Source: Aquiluna sp.
GTDB lineage: Bacteria > Actinomycetota > Actinomycetes > Actinomycetales > Microbacteriaceae
DNA length: 9,962 bases
Reading direction: 5' to 3'
NCBI GenBank assembly: GCA_016780945.1
Contig: JADHKY010000037.1
Coordinates: forward strand, 1 to 9,962
Shown piece by piece: positions 1-7,144 of the stretch. The notes under the pieces were generated by a model. That model saw only the letters and a program-made list of their open reading frames with translations, had not been told where the DNA came from and made no database searches. Both the position numbers and the translations under genes were made by a program. The number at the start of each line of letters is the position of its first letter. Within the stretch, counting starts at the first letter, position 1.

Positions 1-401
1 TTGGAGGCGAGCACTCGGCTCACTACTACTTCCGCGACTTCTGGGGAGCGGACAACGGAATGCTTGCCGCCATGCACCTCATAAGCGAGCTGGGAGAGTC
101 TGATTCCAGCATGAGTGAGATTGCGATGCGCAATACCCCTTATTTCTCCTCGGGTGAGATCAACTCACGAGTCGATGACAAGCGGGCAGCCCTGGATAGG
201 GTGCGGCAAGAGCTGGAATATGAGACCGAGGAGAAATTTGACGGGAATACCTTCCACGGAAAAACTGCGGAAAATTGGTGGTGGTGCAACATTCGCCCCT
301 CAAACACCGAACCATTGCTTAGACTTAATGTCGAATCAAATCACGAGGCCTTGATGATTGAGATTCGAGACAAAGCAATCAGGCAGATAAGAAACAGCTA
401 G
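1..401 (+). CDS. manB: Phosphomannomutase/phosphoglucomutase, C-terminal part (5' end outside window)
   Basis: Interconverts hexose-6-phosphate and hexose-1-phosphate (mannose and/or glucose) in the cytoplasm, supplying GDP-mannose and related envelope glycan precursors. The frame is open from base 3 to the TAG at 399-401, so about 132 residues are visible. They begin with the sugar-binding GGEHSAHYYF motif of the alpha-D-phosphohexomutase family, followed by FWGADNGMLAA and a SSGEINS block. Near the end is the phosphate-binding RPSNTEPLLRLNVES motif of domain IV. The catalytic serine and metal-binding loop lie upstream of the window. An internal ATG at 60 is not the start, because conserved family sequence continues upstream of it. 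In actinobacteria this gene often lies near manA and ahcY; here ahcY follows after 23 bp. Substrate preference (mannose versus glucose) cannot be read from this part. Confidence 0.9.
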   Translation, partial: GGEHSAHYYFRDFWGADNGMLAAMHLISELGESDSSMSEIAMRNTPYFSSGEINSRVDDKRAALDRVRQELEYETEEKFDGNTFHGKTAENWWWCNIRPSNTEPLLRLNVESNHEALMIEIRDKAIRQIRNS

Positions 402-410
402 TTTCGAAAC
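401..410. repeat. 10-bp perfect palindrome in manB-ahcY gap
   Basis: GTTTCGAAAC is self-complementary and starts on the last base of the manB stop codon. Just upstream, GAAAC at 391-395 can also pair with GTTTC at 401-405 around a 5-base loop. The stems are only 5 bp and no T-run follows, so this is not a convincing terminator. It could be a small protein-binding site or chance. Confidence 0.2.
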
Positions 411-424
411 GAAAGGCCTCAATA

Positions 425-1879
425 ATGAGCAAAACCCTGACCGCCGAACAGTTCAGAGTCAAAGACCTATCCCTAGCCGAATCCGGCAGACACCAGATCC
501 GCTTGGCCGAGGCCGAGATGCCTGGCCTCATGGCCCTGCGCGAGGAATTTGGTCCTCACCAGCCACTTCGTGGAGCTCGCATCGCCGGCTCCCTGCACAT
601 GACTGTGCAGACTGCAGTTCTCATTGAGACCCTGGTCTCACTTGGCGCTTCGGTGCGCTGGGCAAGCTGCAACATTTTCTCCACCCAGGACGAGGCAGCT
701 GCCGCGGTTGTCGTCGGTGACGGCACCCCTGAGAACCCAAATGGCACTCCAGTCTTTGCATGGAAGGGCGAAACCCTAGAAGAGTACTGGTGGTGCACCG
801 AGCAGATCCTGGACTTTTCCAGCGAGGGTGCCGAGGGACCAAACCTAATTCTTGATGACGGCGGAGACGCGACACTCTTGGTTCACAAGGGCGTTGAGTT
901 TGAAGCCGCGGGCAGTGTTCCAGAGCCAACCGAGGATGACTCTGAGGAGTACCACGTTGTGCTGAGCGTTCTGAAGAAGAACTTTGAGCTTGACAACCAG
1001 CTCTACACCCGCATGGCCGCAGAGATCAAGGGAGTCTCGGAAGAGACCACCACCGGTGTTCACAGGCTCTACGACTTCCACAAGAACGGAAAGCTACTGT
1101 TCCCGGCAATCAACGTGAACGATGCCGTCACCAAGAGCAAGTTCGACAACAAGTACGGAATTCGCCACTCTCTGCCAGATGGCATCAATCGTGCAACTGA
1201 CGTACTGATGGGCGGCAAGGTTGTGTTTGTTGCCGGCTACGGCGATGTTGGAAAGGGTTCTGCCGAGGCACTGCGCGGCCAGGGTGCAAGAGTCATCATC
1301 AGTGAGGTCGACCCAATCTGTGCACTGCAGGCAGCCATGGACGGCTACCAGGTAGCAAGGCTAGAGTCCGTTATCGACCAGGTCGACATCTTCGTGACCT
1401 CGACCGGTAATGAGAACATCATTCGCGCCGAGCACGTGCTGCAGATGAAGAATCTGGCGATCCTTGCAAATGTCGGTCATTTCGACAACGAAATCGACAT
1501 GGTCGGCATTGCCAAGATTCCAGGAATCGAAAAGGTAGAAATCAAGCCTCAGGTTCACGAGTGGAGACTTCCAAACGGGCGTTCGATCTTGGTGCTGTCC
1601 GAGGGCCGCTTGATGAACCTTGGCAACGCCACCGGCCACCCAAGCTTCGTAATGTCAACCTCGTTCTCAAACCAGGTTTTGGCTCAGATTGAGCTGTTCC
1701 AAAACCTTGAGAGCTACCCGCTTGGCGTCCACATCATGCCAAAGGAGCTTGACGAGAAGGTGGCAAGGTTGCATCTAGACGCATTAGGTGTTGAACTAAC
1801 CTCGCTAAGCGACCGTCAAGCCCGCTACATTGGTGTTGACGTAGCTGGACCTTACAAGGTGGACCACTACCGCTACTAA
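425..1879 (+). CDS. ahcY: Adenosylhomocysteinase (S-adenosyl-L-homocysteine hydrolase)
   Basis: Cytoplasmic NAD-dependent enzyme that reversibly splits S-adenosylhomocysteine into adenosine and homocysteine, removing the product inhibitor of methyltransferases. It has 484 residues, the usual length for bacterial forms, which carry an extra segment (about residues 150-190) relative to the animal enzyme. Visible motifs are GSLHMT with the catalytic histidine (H58), LDDGGD (143-148), SEETTTGVH (E206/E207), TKSKFDN (K237 and D241, matching the human Lys186/Asp190 pair), the Rossmann NAD loop GYGDVGKG (271-278), and the C-terminal KVDHYRY that reaches into the partner subunit's NAD site. The ATG at 425 follows GAAAGG (411-416) at 8-base spacing and matches the family start. 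It lies 23 bp after manB and 13 bp before mtrA, so co-transcription is likely. No riboswitch is visible in the short leader. Confidence 0.97.
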   Translation: MSKTLTAEQFRVKDLSLAESGRHQIRLAEAEMPGLMALREEFGPHQPLRGARIAGSLHMTVQTAVLIETLVSLGASVRWASCNIFSTQDEAAAAVVVGDGTPENPNGTPVFAWKGETLEEYWWCTEQILDFSSEGAEGPNLILDDGGDATLLVHKGVEFEAAGSVPEPTEDDSEEYHVVLSVLKKNFELDNQLYTRMAAEIKGVSEETTTGVHRLYDFHKNGKLLFPAINVNDAVTKSKFDNKYGIRHSLPDGINRATDVLMGGKVVFVAGYGDVGKGSAEALRGQGARVIISEVDPICALQAAMDGYQVARLESVIDQVDIFVTSTGNENIIRAEHVLQMKNLAILANVGHFDNEIDMVGIAKIPGIEKVEIKPQVHEWRLPNGRSILVLSEGRLMNLGNATGHPSFVMSTSFSNQVLAQIELFQNLESYPLGVHIMPKELDEKVARLHLDALGVELTSLSDRQARYIGVDVAGPYKVDHYRY

Positions 1880-1892
1880 GAGGGAGGGCGCA

Positions 1893-2573
1893 GTGACTCA
1901 CAAAATCCTCGTTGTCGACGACGATGATGCACTGCGCGAGATGGTCGGTCTCGTCCTGTCCTCAAATGGATATCAGCCCGTCTTTGCGAGCGATGGTATT
2001 TCCGCGGTAGAGGTCTTCAAGCAGAACTCTCCTGACCTTGTGTTGCTAGACATCATGCTGCCCGGACAAAGCGGCATCGATGTCTGCAACCAGATCAGGG
2101 CAGTTTCTGGCGTGCCAATCATCATGCTCACCGCCAAGGGCGACACCGAGGATGTGGTCGTTGGCCTAGAGGCCGGTGCCGATGACTATGTGGTGAAGCC
2201 CCATAACGGTGCCGAGCTGGTTGCTCGCGTGCGAGCAAGGCTTCGGCCGCTAACCGACGATGCGGCGGTAGTTGCAATTGGACCGCTCAGCCTGGACCCG
2301 AAGTCATTTGAGGTAAAGCGCGGAGAGGAGCCAGTCTCTCTCACCCCGCTTGAATTTAAACTGCTTCACACGCTGGCATCAAAGCCGCAGCAGGTCTTCA
2401 GCCGCGAGATGCTTTTGGAGCAGGTTTGGGGTTACCAGTACAAGGCGGACACCCGATTGGTAAACGTCCACGTTCAGCGACTTCGTTCCAAGGTCGAGGA
2501 CGATCCTGAGAATCCAAAGATTGTTATGACAGTGCGCGGTCACGGTTACAGAGCCGGCTCCGATTCTCAGTGA
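1893..2573 (+). CDS. mtrA: Two-component response regulator MtrA (OmpR/PhoB family)
   Basis: DNA-binding response regulator, phosphorylated by MtrB, that controls cell-wall, division and replication-linked genes in actinobacteria. It has 226 residues. The receiver domain (about 4-117) has the acidic pocket DDDD (9-12), phospho-acceptor D53 in LLDIMLPG, T80 in MLTAKGD and K102. The OmpR-type winged helix (about 128-222) has SLTPLEFKLL, EQVWGYQYKADTRLVNVHV and TVRGHGYRAG. The recognition region DTRLVNVHVQRLR is the MtrA signature. The start is GTG at 1893, supported by GGGAGGG at 1882-1888 and by alignment with the family N-terminus. The gene overlaps mtrB by 4 bases (GTGA). Oddity: the segment after K102-P103 reads HNGAEL, where OmpR regulators nearly always have Phe after the Pro; MtrA of M. 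tuberculosis, as I recall it, has FKPKEL. Confidence 0.95.
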   Translation: MTHKILVVDDDDALREMVGLVLSSNGYQPVFASDGISAVEVFKQNSPDLVLLDIMLPGQSGIDVCNQIRAVSGVPIIMLTAKGDTEDVVVGLEAGADDYVVKPHNGAELVARVRARLRPLTDDAAVVAIGPLSLDPKSFEVKRGEEPVSLTPLEFKLLHTLASKPQQVFSREMLLEQVWGYQYKADTRLVNVHVQRLRSKVEDDPENPKIVMTVRGHGYRAGSDSQ

Positions 2574-4111
2574 CCTCGCTGCTCAGACGTTCCCTCACCG
2601 CTAGAACTGTCCTGGTGACGGTTTTGTTGGCGTCACTTTCGGTGATTGCAATCGGTGGTTTTCTGAGCTACTCACTTGCCAACAGCTTTTATCAGAACCG
2701 GCTTTCGCAAGTGCTCGGAGAGACCGAGCGAGCGGTTTCATCGGTGCAGACCACGGTGGCCGCTGCCTCTTTGAATGATGAGACGGCGCTTCAGAACCTT
2801 CTGAACTCCATTGTTCCAAGCCTTGAAATCGCAGGTGGATCCAGCACCAGGCAGGTAGCTCTTCTAAGGTCCCCTGATCAGCCGCAGCTTCAGCTGTTTC
2901 AATCTCCTATCTCGCAGGATCTTGATCTTGCGTCGATTCCAGAGGACCTTCGGACCGAGGTCCGCCAAAGTGCTGGATCGCTTACCTTCACCCCAGTGCA
3001 GATTGTGAGAGAGGATATTTTCGTCCCGGGCATCACCGTAGGAGCAAACCTGGCGATCCCAGTCGCAGGCAACTTCGAGCTTTATCTAGTCTTCGACCTC
3101 TCTGCAGAGCAGCAGGCTCTCGAGTTGGTGCAGAGCGCATTAGCGGCCGGTGGAATCGTTCTAATTTTGCTTATCTCCGGGGTTAGCTATCTGGTCACAA
3201 GGCGCCTTGTAGGCCCCGTGGAGCGGGCGGCAGGGGCTGCTCAAAACATCTCCCAGGGCAAGCTCGACGAGAGACTTCCAGAGCGTGGTGAAGACGTGAT
3301 GGCAGTGCTTGCCAAGTCCTTCAACAAGATGGCGGGTTCTTTGCAGCAGCAAATTGAGCAGCTCGACTCACTTTCGAGAATGCAGCGCCGGTTTGTGTCG
3401 GATGTCTCACATGAACTGAGAACTCCGCTAACCACCATCAAGCTGGCAGGTGAGGTCATCTTTGGCAATCGCGCGAAGCTCGACCCAGCGCTAACTCGCT
3501 CAGCGGAGCTGTTGCAGGACCAGATTGACCGCTTCGAAAAACTCTTGGGTGACCTGCTTGAAATCTCTCGCTACGACGCCGGGGCCGTGGTGGCAGACTT
3601 CGAGTCTCACGACCTCAATGCGGTTGTGGGAGCTGCCATTGAGTCCATTGAGCCGCTGGCAAAGAGTAAGGGTTGTGAGATCAACGTCGAGCTGCCGGGG
3701 AAGCCTGCGATGGCTGAGCTTGATGCGAAGCGCATAGAGAGGCTGCTTCGAAACCTGCTTTCAAACGCCATTGAGCACGGTGAATCCAAGCCGATTCACG
3801 TTCAGGTTGGCGAGAACACGCAAGCGGTAGCGGTATGCGTTTCAGACAGTGGGGTTGGAATGTCCAGGGCTCAGCTGGAGCGCGTCTTTGATCGTTTTTG
3901 GCGAGCCGACCCGGCGCGGCAGAGGTCTGTTGGCGGAACGGGACTTGGCCTTGCGATTGCTCGGGAGGACTCCTCCCTTCACCGCGGTTGGCTCCAGGTT
4001 TGGTCCAAACCAAAGCGCGGTACTAGCTTCCGTCTTACGCTTCCAAAGCAGCGGGACTCGGTAATTGCTAACTCGCCACTGCCACTGCCGCCAAGGTCGA
4101 TGGAGGCATGA
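2570..4111 (+). CDS. mtrB: Sensor histidine kinase MtrB
   Basis: Membrane sensor kinase that phosphorylates MtrA in response to envelope or osmotic state. It has 513 residues. A short basic N-terminus precedes TM1 (about 12-36); an extracytoplasmic sensor region (about 37-188) and TM2 (about 189-210) follow. Next come a HAMP linker starting at RRLVGPVERAA, the HisKA domain with phospho-acceptor H281 in SDVSHELRTPLTT, and the ATPase domain. That domain shows the N box RNLLSNAIEHGE (N395/N399), G1 box DSGVG (426-430), F box VFDRFWR and G2 box GGTGLGLA (455-462). The stretch EDSSLHRGWLQVW after the G2 box and the proline-rich tail SPLPLPP are typical of MtrB. The GTG start overlaps the mtrA stop (GTGA) and lacks a clear Shine-Dalgarno sequence, which suggests translational coupling. 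The stop overlaps the lpqB start. All catalytic boxes are intact. Confidence 0.95.
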   Translation: MTSLLRRSLTARTVLVTVLLASLSVIAIGGFLSYSLANSFYQNRLSQVLGETERAVSSVQTTVAAASLNDETALQNLLNSIVPSLEIAGGSSTRQVALLRSPDQPQLQLFQSPISQDLDLASIPEDLRTEVRQSAGSLTFTPVQIVREDIFVPGITVGANLAIPVAGNFELYLVFDLSAEQQALELVQSALAAGGIVLILLISGVSYLVTRRLVGPVERAAGAAQNISQGKLDERLPERGEDVMAVLAKSFNKMAGSLQQQIEQLDSLSRMQRRFVSDVSHELRTPLTTIKLAGEVIFGNRAKLDPALTRSAELLQDQIDRFEKLLGDLLEISRYDAGAVVADFESHDLNAVVGAAIESIEPLAKSKGCEINVELPGKPAMAELDAKRIERLLRNLLSNAIEHGESKPIHVQVGENTQAVAVCVSDSGVGMSRAQLERVFDRFWRADPARQRSVGGTGLGLAIAREDSSLHRGWLQVWSKPKRGTSFRLTLPKQRDSVIANSPLPLPPRSMEA

Positions 4112-5757
4112 TGCGAAGACTTTTTGCTCTTTTGATGACGCTTACTCTGGCCGGGTGTGCAAGTCTGCCCACCGAGATTGATGTTCAGTCTGGTCCCGAG
4201 CTGATTCCGCTCGAGCAGCAGGAGTTCGCTTACTACTCGCCAGCCTCGCCTGAAGAGGGTGCCTCTCCCCAGGAGATTGTTTCGGGCTTTTTGGCAGCTG
4301 GTACCGGTCCGCAGAACGACTACTCGGTGGCAAGAGAGTACCTCTCTGAGGCTTTTGCGACTCGCTGGAAGCCTGACGCCCAGACGCTGGTCCGAGTGGG
4401 AGTTCCGCTCTACCAGTCAGCAGGTGAGAACCTGCAGGTCGTCGATATCACTGTCGGTGCGAGGGTTGACGAGAGCGGAAGGTATCAAGACCTTGTTCCC
4501 GATCAGGTGAGCCTTCGCTTTCAGCTGGCTCAGGAAGATGGTGAGTGGCGAATAACCAGCGCTCCCAACCTTACGGTTGTCACGCTTCCCGTGTTTACCG
4601 TCGTCTTTAGCGCGCTTCCGATCTATTTCCTTGACACCAACAGCACCCAGCTTGTCCCGGATCTGCGTTGGTTCCCATCTAGAGCCTCCACCGCTACCCG
4701 ACTAGTGAATGCCGTGCTGGCAGGGCCGGCAGATTGGCTAAAGGAGACGGTGGTATCTGCCATACCCACGGGCACTGCCCTAACGGTCAATGCCGTTCGC
4801 ATTGTCGACGGTGTCGCGAGGGTGGACTTTGATGCCAACGCCCTCGAGGCCAATGCTCGACAGCGTGGCCTGATGCTCTCACAGCTTCGCTCAACACTCC
4901 TGCAGCTTCCCGGGGTTCTAGACGTTGCGTTGTCAGTCAACAACTCAACCCAGGACATTAACCCAGCCACAATTCCCTCCCCACTTGGTCCCACAACTAC
5001 ATTTGCGCTTACTGCAGAGGAGGTGTTGAGACTTTCCGGCTCGGAGGCGGGCGTAGTTGCCGGAACTGACGATTCAGTGGCAGCAAACCAGCCAAGCAGC
5101 TTTGCCGCTGTCGGGGACGGATCCAACCTCGCGCTCGTCGGTGAATCTGGTCTATTTCGATTGCAGAGGCAGGGTCTTGGTTACGCCGAGCGCCAGCTCT
5201 CGGACTCCGTCTATCGGGAAATTGAGTTTGATCGTGATGGAAATCTTTGGGCCTACAACTCAAACGCCAGCTCAGTGACCATCTATGACAGGGCAGATGC
5301 AGCCAGGTTCCTAGAGACTGGGCTGGAAGGCGATCTGGTAGCTGGTGCAGTTTCGCCCGAGGGGGCTCGAGTGGCTCTGCTGGTCGCATCGGGTGAGGAT
5401 GTGGTGGTGCACCTGATGGGAGTCCTAAGAGACTCCACTGGAAAACCTTTCAGACTGCAGCAGGGTTTGGAGTTCACTCCCGTATTGGGAGATGCGATTT
5501 CGGTCGCATGGCAGGGGCTTACCAACCTAAGGATTCTCGAGCGCACAGCCTCTGGGCTAACCGCTCTCAGCGAGTACCCGCTAACCGGACCCAGGGAGCA
5601 GCTAAATATGCCACCGGCAATCGGGAAGCGTCTTGAGAGCGGCTCAACACTAATTTCCAGCTATCTACTAACCGAAAACGCTGAGGTCTGGGCATTCAGT
5701 TCTAACGCTTGGCGAAGAGTCAGCACCGAGGTCGTCGACATTTCAACAGGCCGCTAG
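4108..5757 (+). CDS. lpqB: Lipoprotein LpqB, MtrB-associated, GerMN domain
   Basis: Predicted surface lipoprotein that in mycobacteria interacts with the MtrB sensor domain and modulates MtrA signalling. It has 549 residues. The lipoprotein signal peptide MMRRLFALLMTLTLAGC has an LAGC lipobox, with C17 as the lipidated residue. An N-terminal LpqB domain follows (about 45-175, including EIVSGFLAAG and WRITSAPN). The GerMN domain covers about 190-280 (RLVNAVLAGP, ARVDFDANAL, LRSTLLQLPGV). The C-terminal part (about 330-549) has the repetitive beta pattern expected of the LpqB propeller. Two adjacent ATGs are possible starts: 4108 gives a 4-base ATGA overlap with mtrB, while 4111 sits at a better distance (4 bases) from GGAGG at 4102-4106. 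The difference is one residue. Position directly after mtrAB is the classical actinobacterial arrangement. Confidence 0.93.
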   Translation: MMRRLFALLMTLTLAGCASLPTEIDVQSGPELIPLEQQEFAYYSPASPEEGASPQEIVSGFLAAGTGPQNDYSVAREYLSEAFATRWKPDAQTLVRVGVPLYQSAGENLQVVDITVGARVDESGRYQDLVPDQVSLRFQLAQEDGEWRITSAPNLTVVTLPVFTVVFSALPIYFLDTNSTQLVPDLRWFPSRASTATRLVNAVLAGPADWLKETVVSAIPTGTALTVNAVRIVDGVARVDFDANALEANARQRGLMLSQLRSTLLQLPGVLDVALSVNNSTQDINPATIPSPLGPTTTFALTAEEVLRLSGSEAGVVAGTDDSVAANQPSSFAAVGDGSNLALVGESGLFRLQRQGLGYAERQLSDSVYREIEFDRDGNLWAYNSNASSVTIYDRADAARFLETGLEGDLVAGAVSPEGARVALLVASGEDVVVHLMGVLRDSTGKPFRLQQGLEFTPVLGDAISVAWQGLTNLRILERTASGLTALSEYPLTGPREQLNMPPAIGKRLESGSTLISSYLLTENAEVWAFSSNAWRRVSTEVVDISTGR

Positions 5758-5759
5758 CC

Positions 5760-5799
5760 AGCCTCTTATTTCACAGGTTTTGTGAATGCCTGTGAGGCT
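5760..5799 (+). other. Inverted-repeat structure between lpqB and comF
   Basis: TCACAGG (5771-5777) pairs perfectly with CCTGTGA (5789-5795) around an 11-base loop. AGCC (5760-5763) can extend the stem with GGCT (5796-5799) across a one-sided bulge. An alternative, mutually exclusive hairpin is TTCAC (5770-5774) with GTGAA (5782-5786). No T-run follows, so it is not a standard intrinsic terminator. It could stabilise the 3' end of the mtrA-mtrB-lpqB message, act as a weak attenuator, or bind a protein. Function is inference only. Confidence 0.4.
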
Positions 5800-5825
5800 C
5801 TGAGTGGTTGCGGAAGCATCTAGCC

Positions 5826-6452
5826 ATGAGCGCGCTCTTGGACCTGCTGTTTCCTTCGAAATGCGTGGTGTGTGAAAGACCACCGCAGCTAGTCTGTGTC
5901 GGTTGTCTTCCGGCCCCCAGGCCACAAAGCGAGCTTCTCAGCGGCTACCGGCTTAGTTACGCGCTAGATCTAGAGGGTGCCGCCGAGAAGCTCATTACTG
6001 GCTACAAGGACCTATCAAAGCTCGCTCTTGCAAGACATTTGGCCGGCTATCTCGATGAAGCCCTAGAGCTGCTCCCCGTGAGGCCGGCCAAGATCCTTGT
6101 GCCGCCCTCGTCCCGCAAAAACTTTGCGCGCAGGGGATACAACCCAGTAGAGCTAATTTGCTCCAAGAGTCCGATGCTGCGCTCACTCAATAGGGTAAGT
6201 GCTCGCAGCATCAAATTCACCCTTGACCAAAGGGGGCTAAGCGCGAAGGACCGAAGAGAAAATCTCGAGGGGGCATTCGAGGTTGAATCTGGTAGCGGTC
6301 CCCTGTTGATTGTTGATGATGTAGTTACCACCGGCGCAACGGCCCTTTCACTTGCCAGCGCATCAGCAGCGGCCGGGTTTGAGGTGGCGGGAATCTGTGT
6401 AGTTGCTAGGAGAAATTCACCTGGTCAAACGCGAGAGAGTAAAAAGGCGTAG
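5826..6452 (+). CDS. ComF family phosphoribosyltransferase-fold protein
   Basis: It belongs to the ComF/GntX family, named after a B. subtilis DNA-uptake protein; its role in actinobacteria is unsettled, and its chemistry here is not known. From the ATG at 5826 it has 208 residues. Four N-terminal cysteines in two CxxC pairs (C13, C16, C24, C27) form the family's zinc finger. KDLSKLALARHLAGYL, RKNFARRGYNPVELI and QRGLSAKDRRENLEGAF are typical ComF blocks. The PRPP-binding loop VDDVVTTGAT is at 163-172. I prefer the ATG at 5826 over the in-frame TTG at 5808 because GGAAG (5812-5816) is 9 bases upstream and because family members start close to the LLDLLFP segment. It lies 68 bp after lpqB and 38 bp before hpf, in the same position as the homologue near M. 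tuberculosis secA1. A gene symbol is withheld because function as comFC is not shown. Confidence 0.88.
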   Translation: MSALLDLLFPSKCVVCERPPQLVCVGCLPAPRPQSELLSGYRLSYALDLEGAAEKLITGYKDLSKLALARHLAGYLDEALELLPVRPAKILVPPSSRKNFARRGYNPVELICSKSPMLRSLNRVSARSIKFTLDQRGLSAKDRRENLEGAFEVESGSGPLLIVDDVVTTGATALSLASASAAAGFEVAGICVVARRNSPGQTRESKKA

Positions 6453-6480
6453 TTTGTAGTTAGGCAATGAAGCCTGTTAT

Positions 6481-6485
6481 GGAGG
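6481..6485 (+). promoter_or_regulatory. Ribosome binding site deciding the hpf start
   Basis: GGAGG is followed after 5 bases by the ATG at 6491. It lies inside the coding region of the longer possible reading (ATG at 6467), which has no comparable site, so translation most likely begins at 6491. Confidence 0.75.
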
Positions 6486-6490
6486 TAATC

Positions 6491-7105
6491 ATGGAACTAA
6501 GAATCACAGCCAAAAACCTCACAGTCTCGGACCGCTTTCGAGATTACGTCTCCGAAAAATCTGGCAAGGTTGAGCAGTTTGCTCACCGCCCACAGGAGCT
6601 AAACATCAAGGTCACAAGACACGACCATTCAAAGAATGCGGGCCAAGAGGATCAGGTAGAGCTCACGGTTTACGAACCGGGGCATGTGGTTCGAGCCGAG
6701 GCAAAGTCCAACGACAAATTTTCAGCGTTCGACATCGCATTTGGAAAGCTCTTGGAGCGACTGCGCCGATACGCAGATAAGCAGAAGGTCCACAGGGGTG
6801 GGCGCCACAAGAATCTGGGTGCGAGTGAACTTTCCGCATCCGATTTTGCATCGCTCGACATCACTCCGATTGATCACGACAAGCTGACCGGAGAAATTCC
6901 GATTATCAGCGAGGAGGAGTCAAACCCGGTCGTAATTCGGGCCAAAGAGTTTGAGAAGGTTCCGATGACTCAGCAGGAGGCGGTGGACCACATGGAGCTG
7001 GTGGGACACGACTTCTACCTGTTTCACAACTCCGAGACGAATCGGGAGTCCGTGGTTTACAGGCGAAAGCGTTATAGCTACGGGGTAATCAGCCTCACCA
7101 GCTAG
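6491..7105 (+). CDS. hpf: Ribosome hibernation-promoting factor, long form
   Basis: Binds the 30S decoding and mRNA channel and dimerises 70S ribosomes into inactive 100S particles in stationary phase or stress. From the ATG at 6491 it has 204 residues, the long-form length. The N-terminal S30AE/RaiA domain (about 1-100) begins MELRITAKNLTVSDRFRDYV and includes KLLERLRRYADKQKVHRGGR, a basic helix and tail. An acidic linker (about 105-145) follows. The C-terminal dimerisation domain (about 146-202) has VVIRAKEFEKVPMTQQEAVD, LVGHDFYLFHN and VVYRRKRYSYGVISL. The upstream in-frame ATG at 6467 would add MKPVMEVI, which does not match the family. The gene sits between comF and secA, as in other actinobacteria. 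No clear promoter is visible in the 38-bp gap, so read-through from upstream is possible. Confidence 0.94.
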   Translation: MELRITAKNLTVSDRFRDYVSEKSGKVEQFAHRPQELNIKVTRHDHSKNAGQEDQVELTVYEPGHVVRAEAKSNDKFSAFDIAFGKLLERLRRYADKQKVHRGGRHKNLGASELSASDFASLDITPIDHDKLTGEIPIISEEESNPVVIRAKEFEKVPMTQQEAVDHMELVGHDFYLFHNSETNRESVVYRRKRYSYGVISLTS

Positions 7106-7117
7106 AAAATGCCCCGT

Positions 7118-7123
7118 TAGAAT
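7118..7123 (+). promoter_or_regulatory. Candidate -10 element for secA
   Basis: TAGAAT fits the actinobacterial housekeeping -10 pattern (TAnnnT) and would place the transcription start near 7130, giving a leader of about 20 bases with the ribosome binding site. No good -35 hexamer is seen about 17 bases upstream, which is common for actinobacterial promoters. The element lies in the loop of a CCCGT/ACGGG inverted repeat (7113-7117 with 7127-7131). It would let secA be expressed independently of the upstream genes. Confidence 0.4.
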
Positions 7124-7137
7124 TGCACGGGTCTTAA

Positions 7138-7144
7138 TTAGGAG
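7138..7144 (+). promoter_or_regulatory. Ribosome binding site for the secA TTG start
   Basis: TTAGGAG lies 6 bases before the TTG at 7151. An in-frame TAG at 7139-7141 rules out any longer N-terminus, and the encoded MANVLDSLLRVGEG matches actinobacterial SecA starts, so TTG is the real start codon. Confidence 0.8.

Noticed and set aside
402..424. SAH riboswitch ahead of ahcY
   Set aside because: The gap is only 23 bases, too short for the known S-adenosylhomocysteine riboswitch, and no fitting conserved core was noticed in the manB 3' end.
3681..4013. Minus-strand open frame of 110 codons opposite the MtrB ATPase domain
   Set aside because: It covers conserved N, G1 and G2 boxes of mtrB on the other strand, so the plus-strand reading explains the sequence; the antisense product has no recognisable features.
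4623..5126. Minus-strand open frame of 167 codons opposite lpqB
   Set aside because: It lies fully antisense to a well-supported lpqB, has a serine/arginine/threonine-rich low-complexity composition typical of a shadow frame, no recognisable domain, and no convincing ribosome binding site.
5009..5389. Minus-strand open frame of 126 codons opposite the lpqB propeller region
   Set aside because: Composition is rich in Arg, Pro and Leu as expected from the complement of a moderately GC-rich gene; no family resemblance and fully antisense to lpqB.
6453..6480. Promoter ahead of hpf (TTGTAG with TGTTAT)
   Set aside because: The hexamers are 15 bases apart and weak, and a start of transcription placed by them would fall at or past the ribosome binding site at 6481.
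7113..7131. CCCGT/ACGGG hairpin as a terminator of hpf
   Set aside because: The stem is only 5 bp with a 9-base loop and no T-run, and it coincides with a plausible -10 element for secA.
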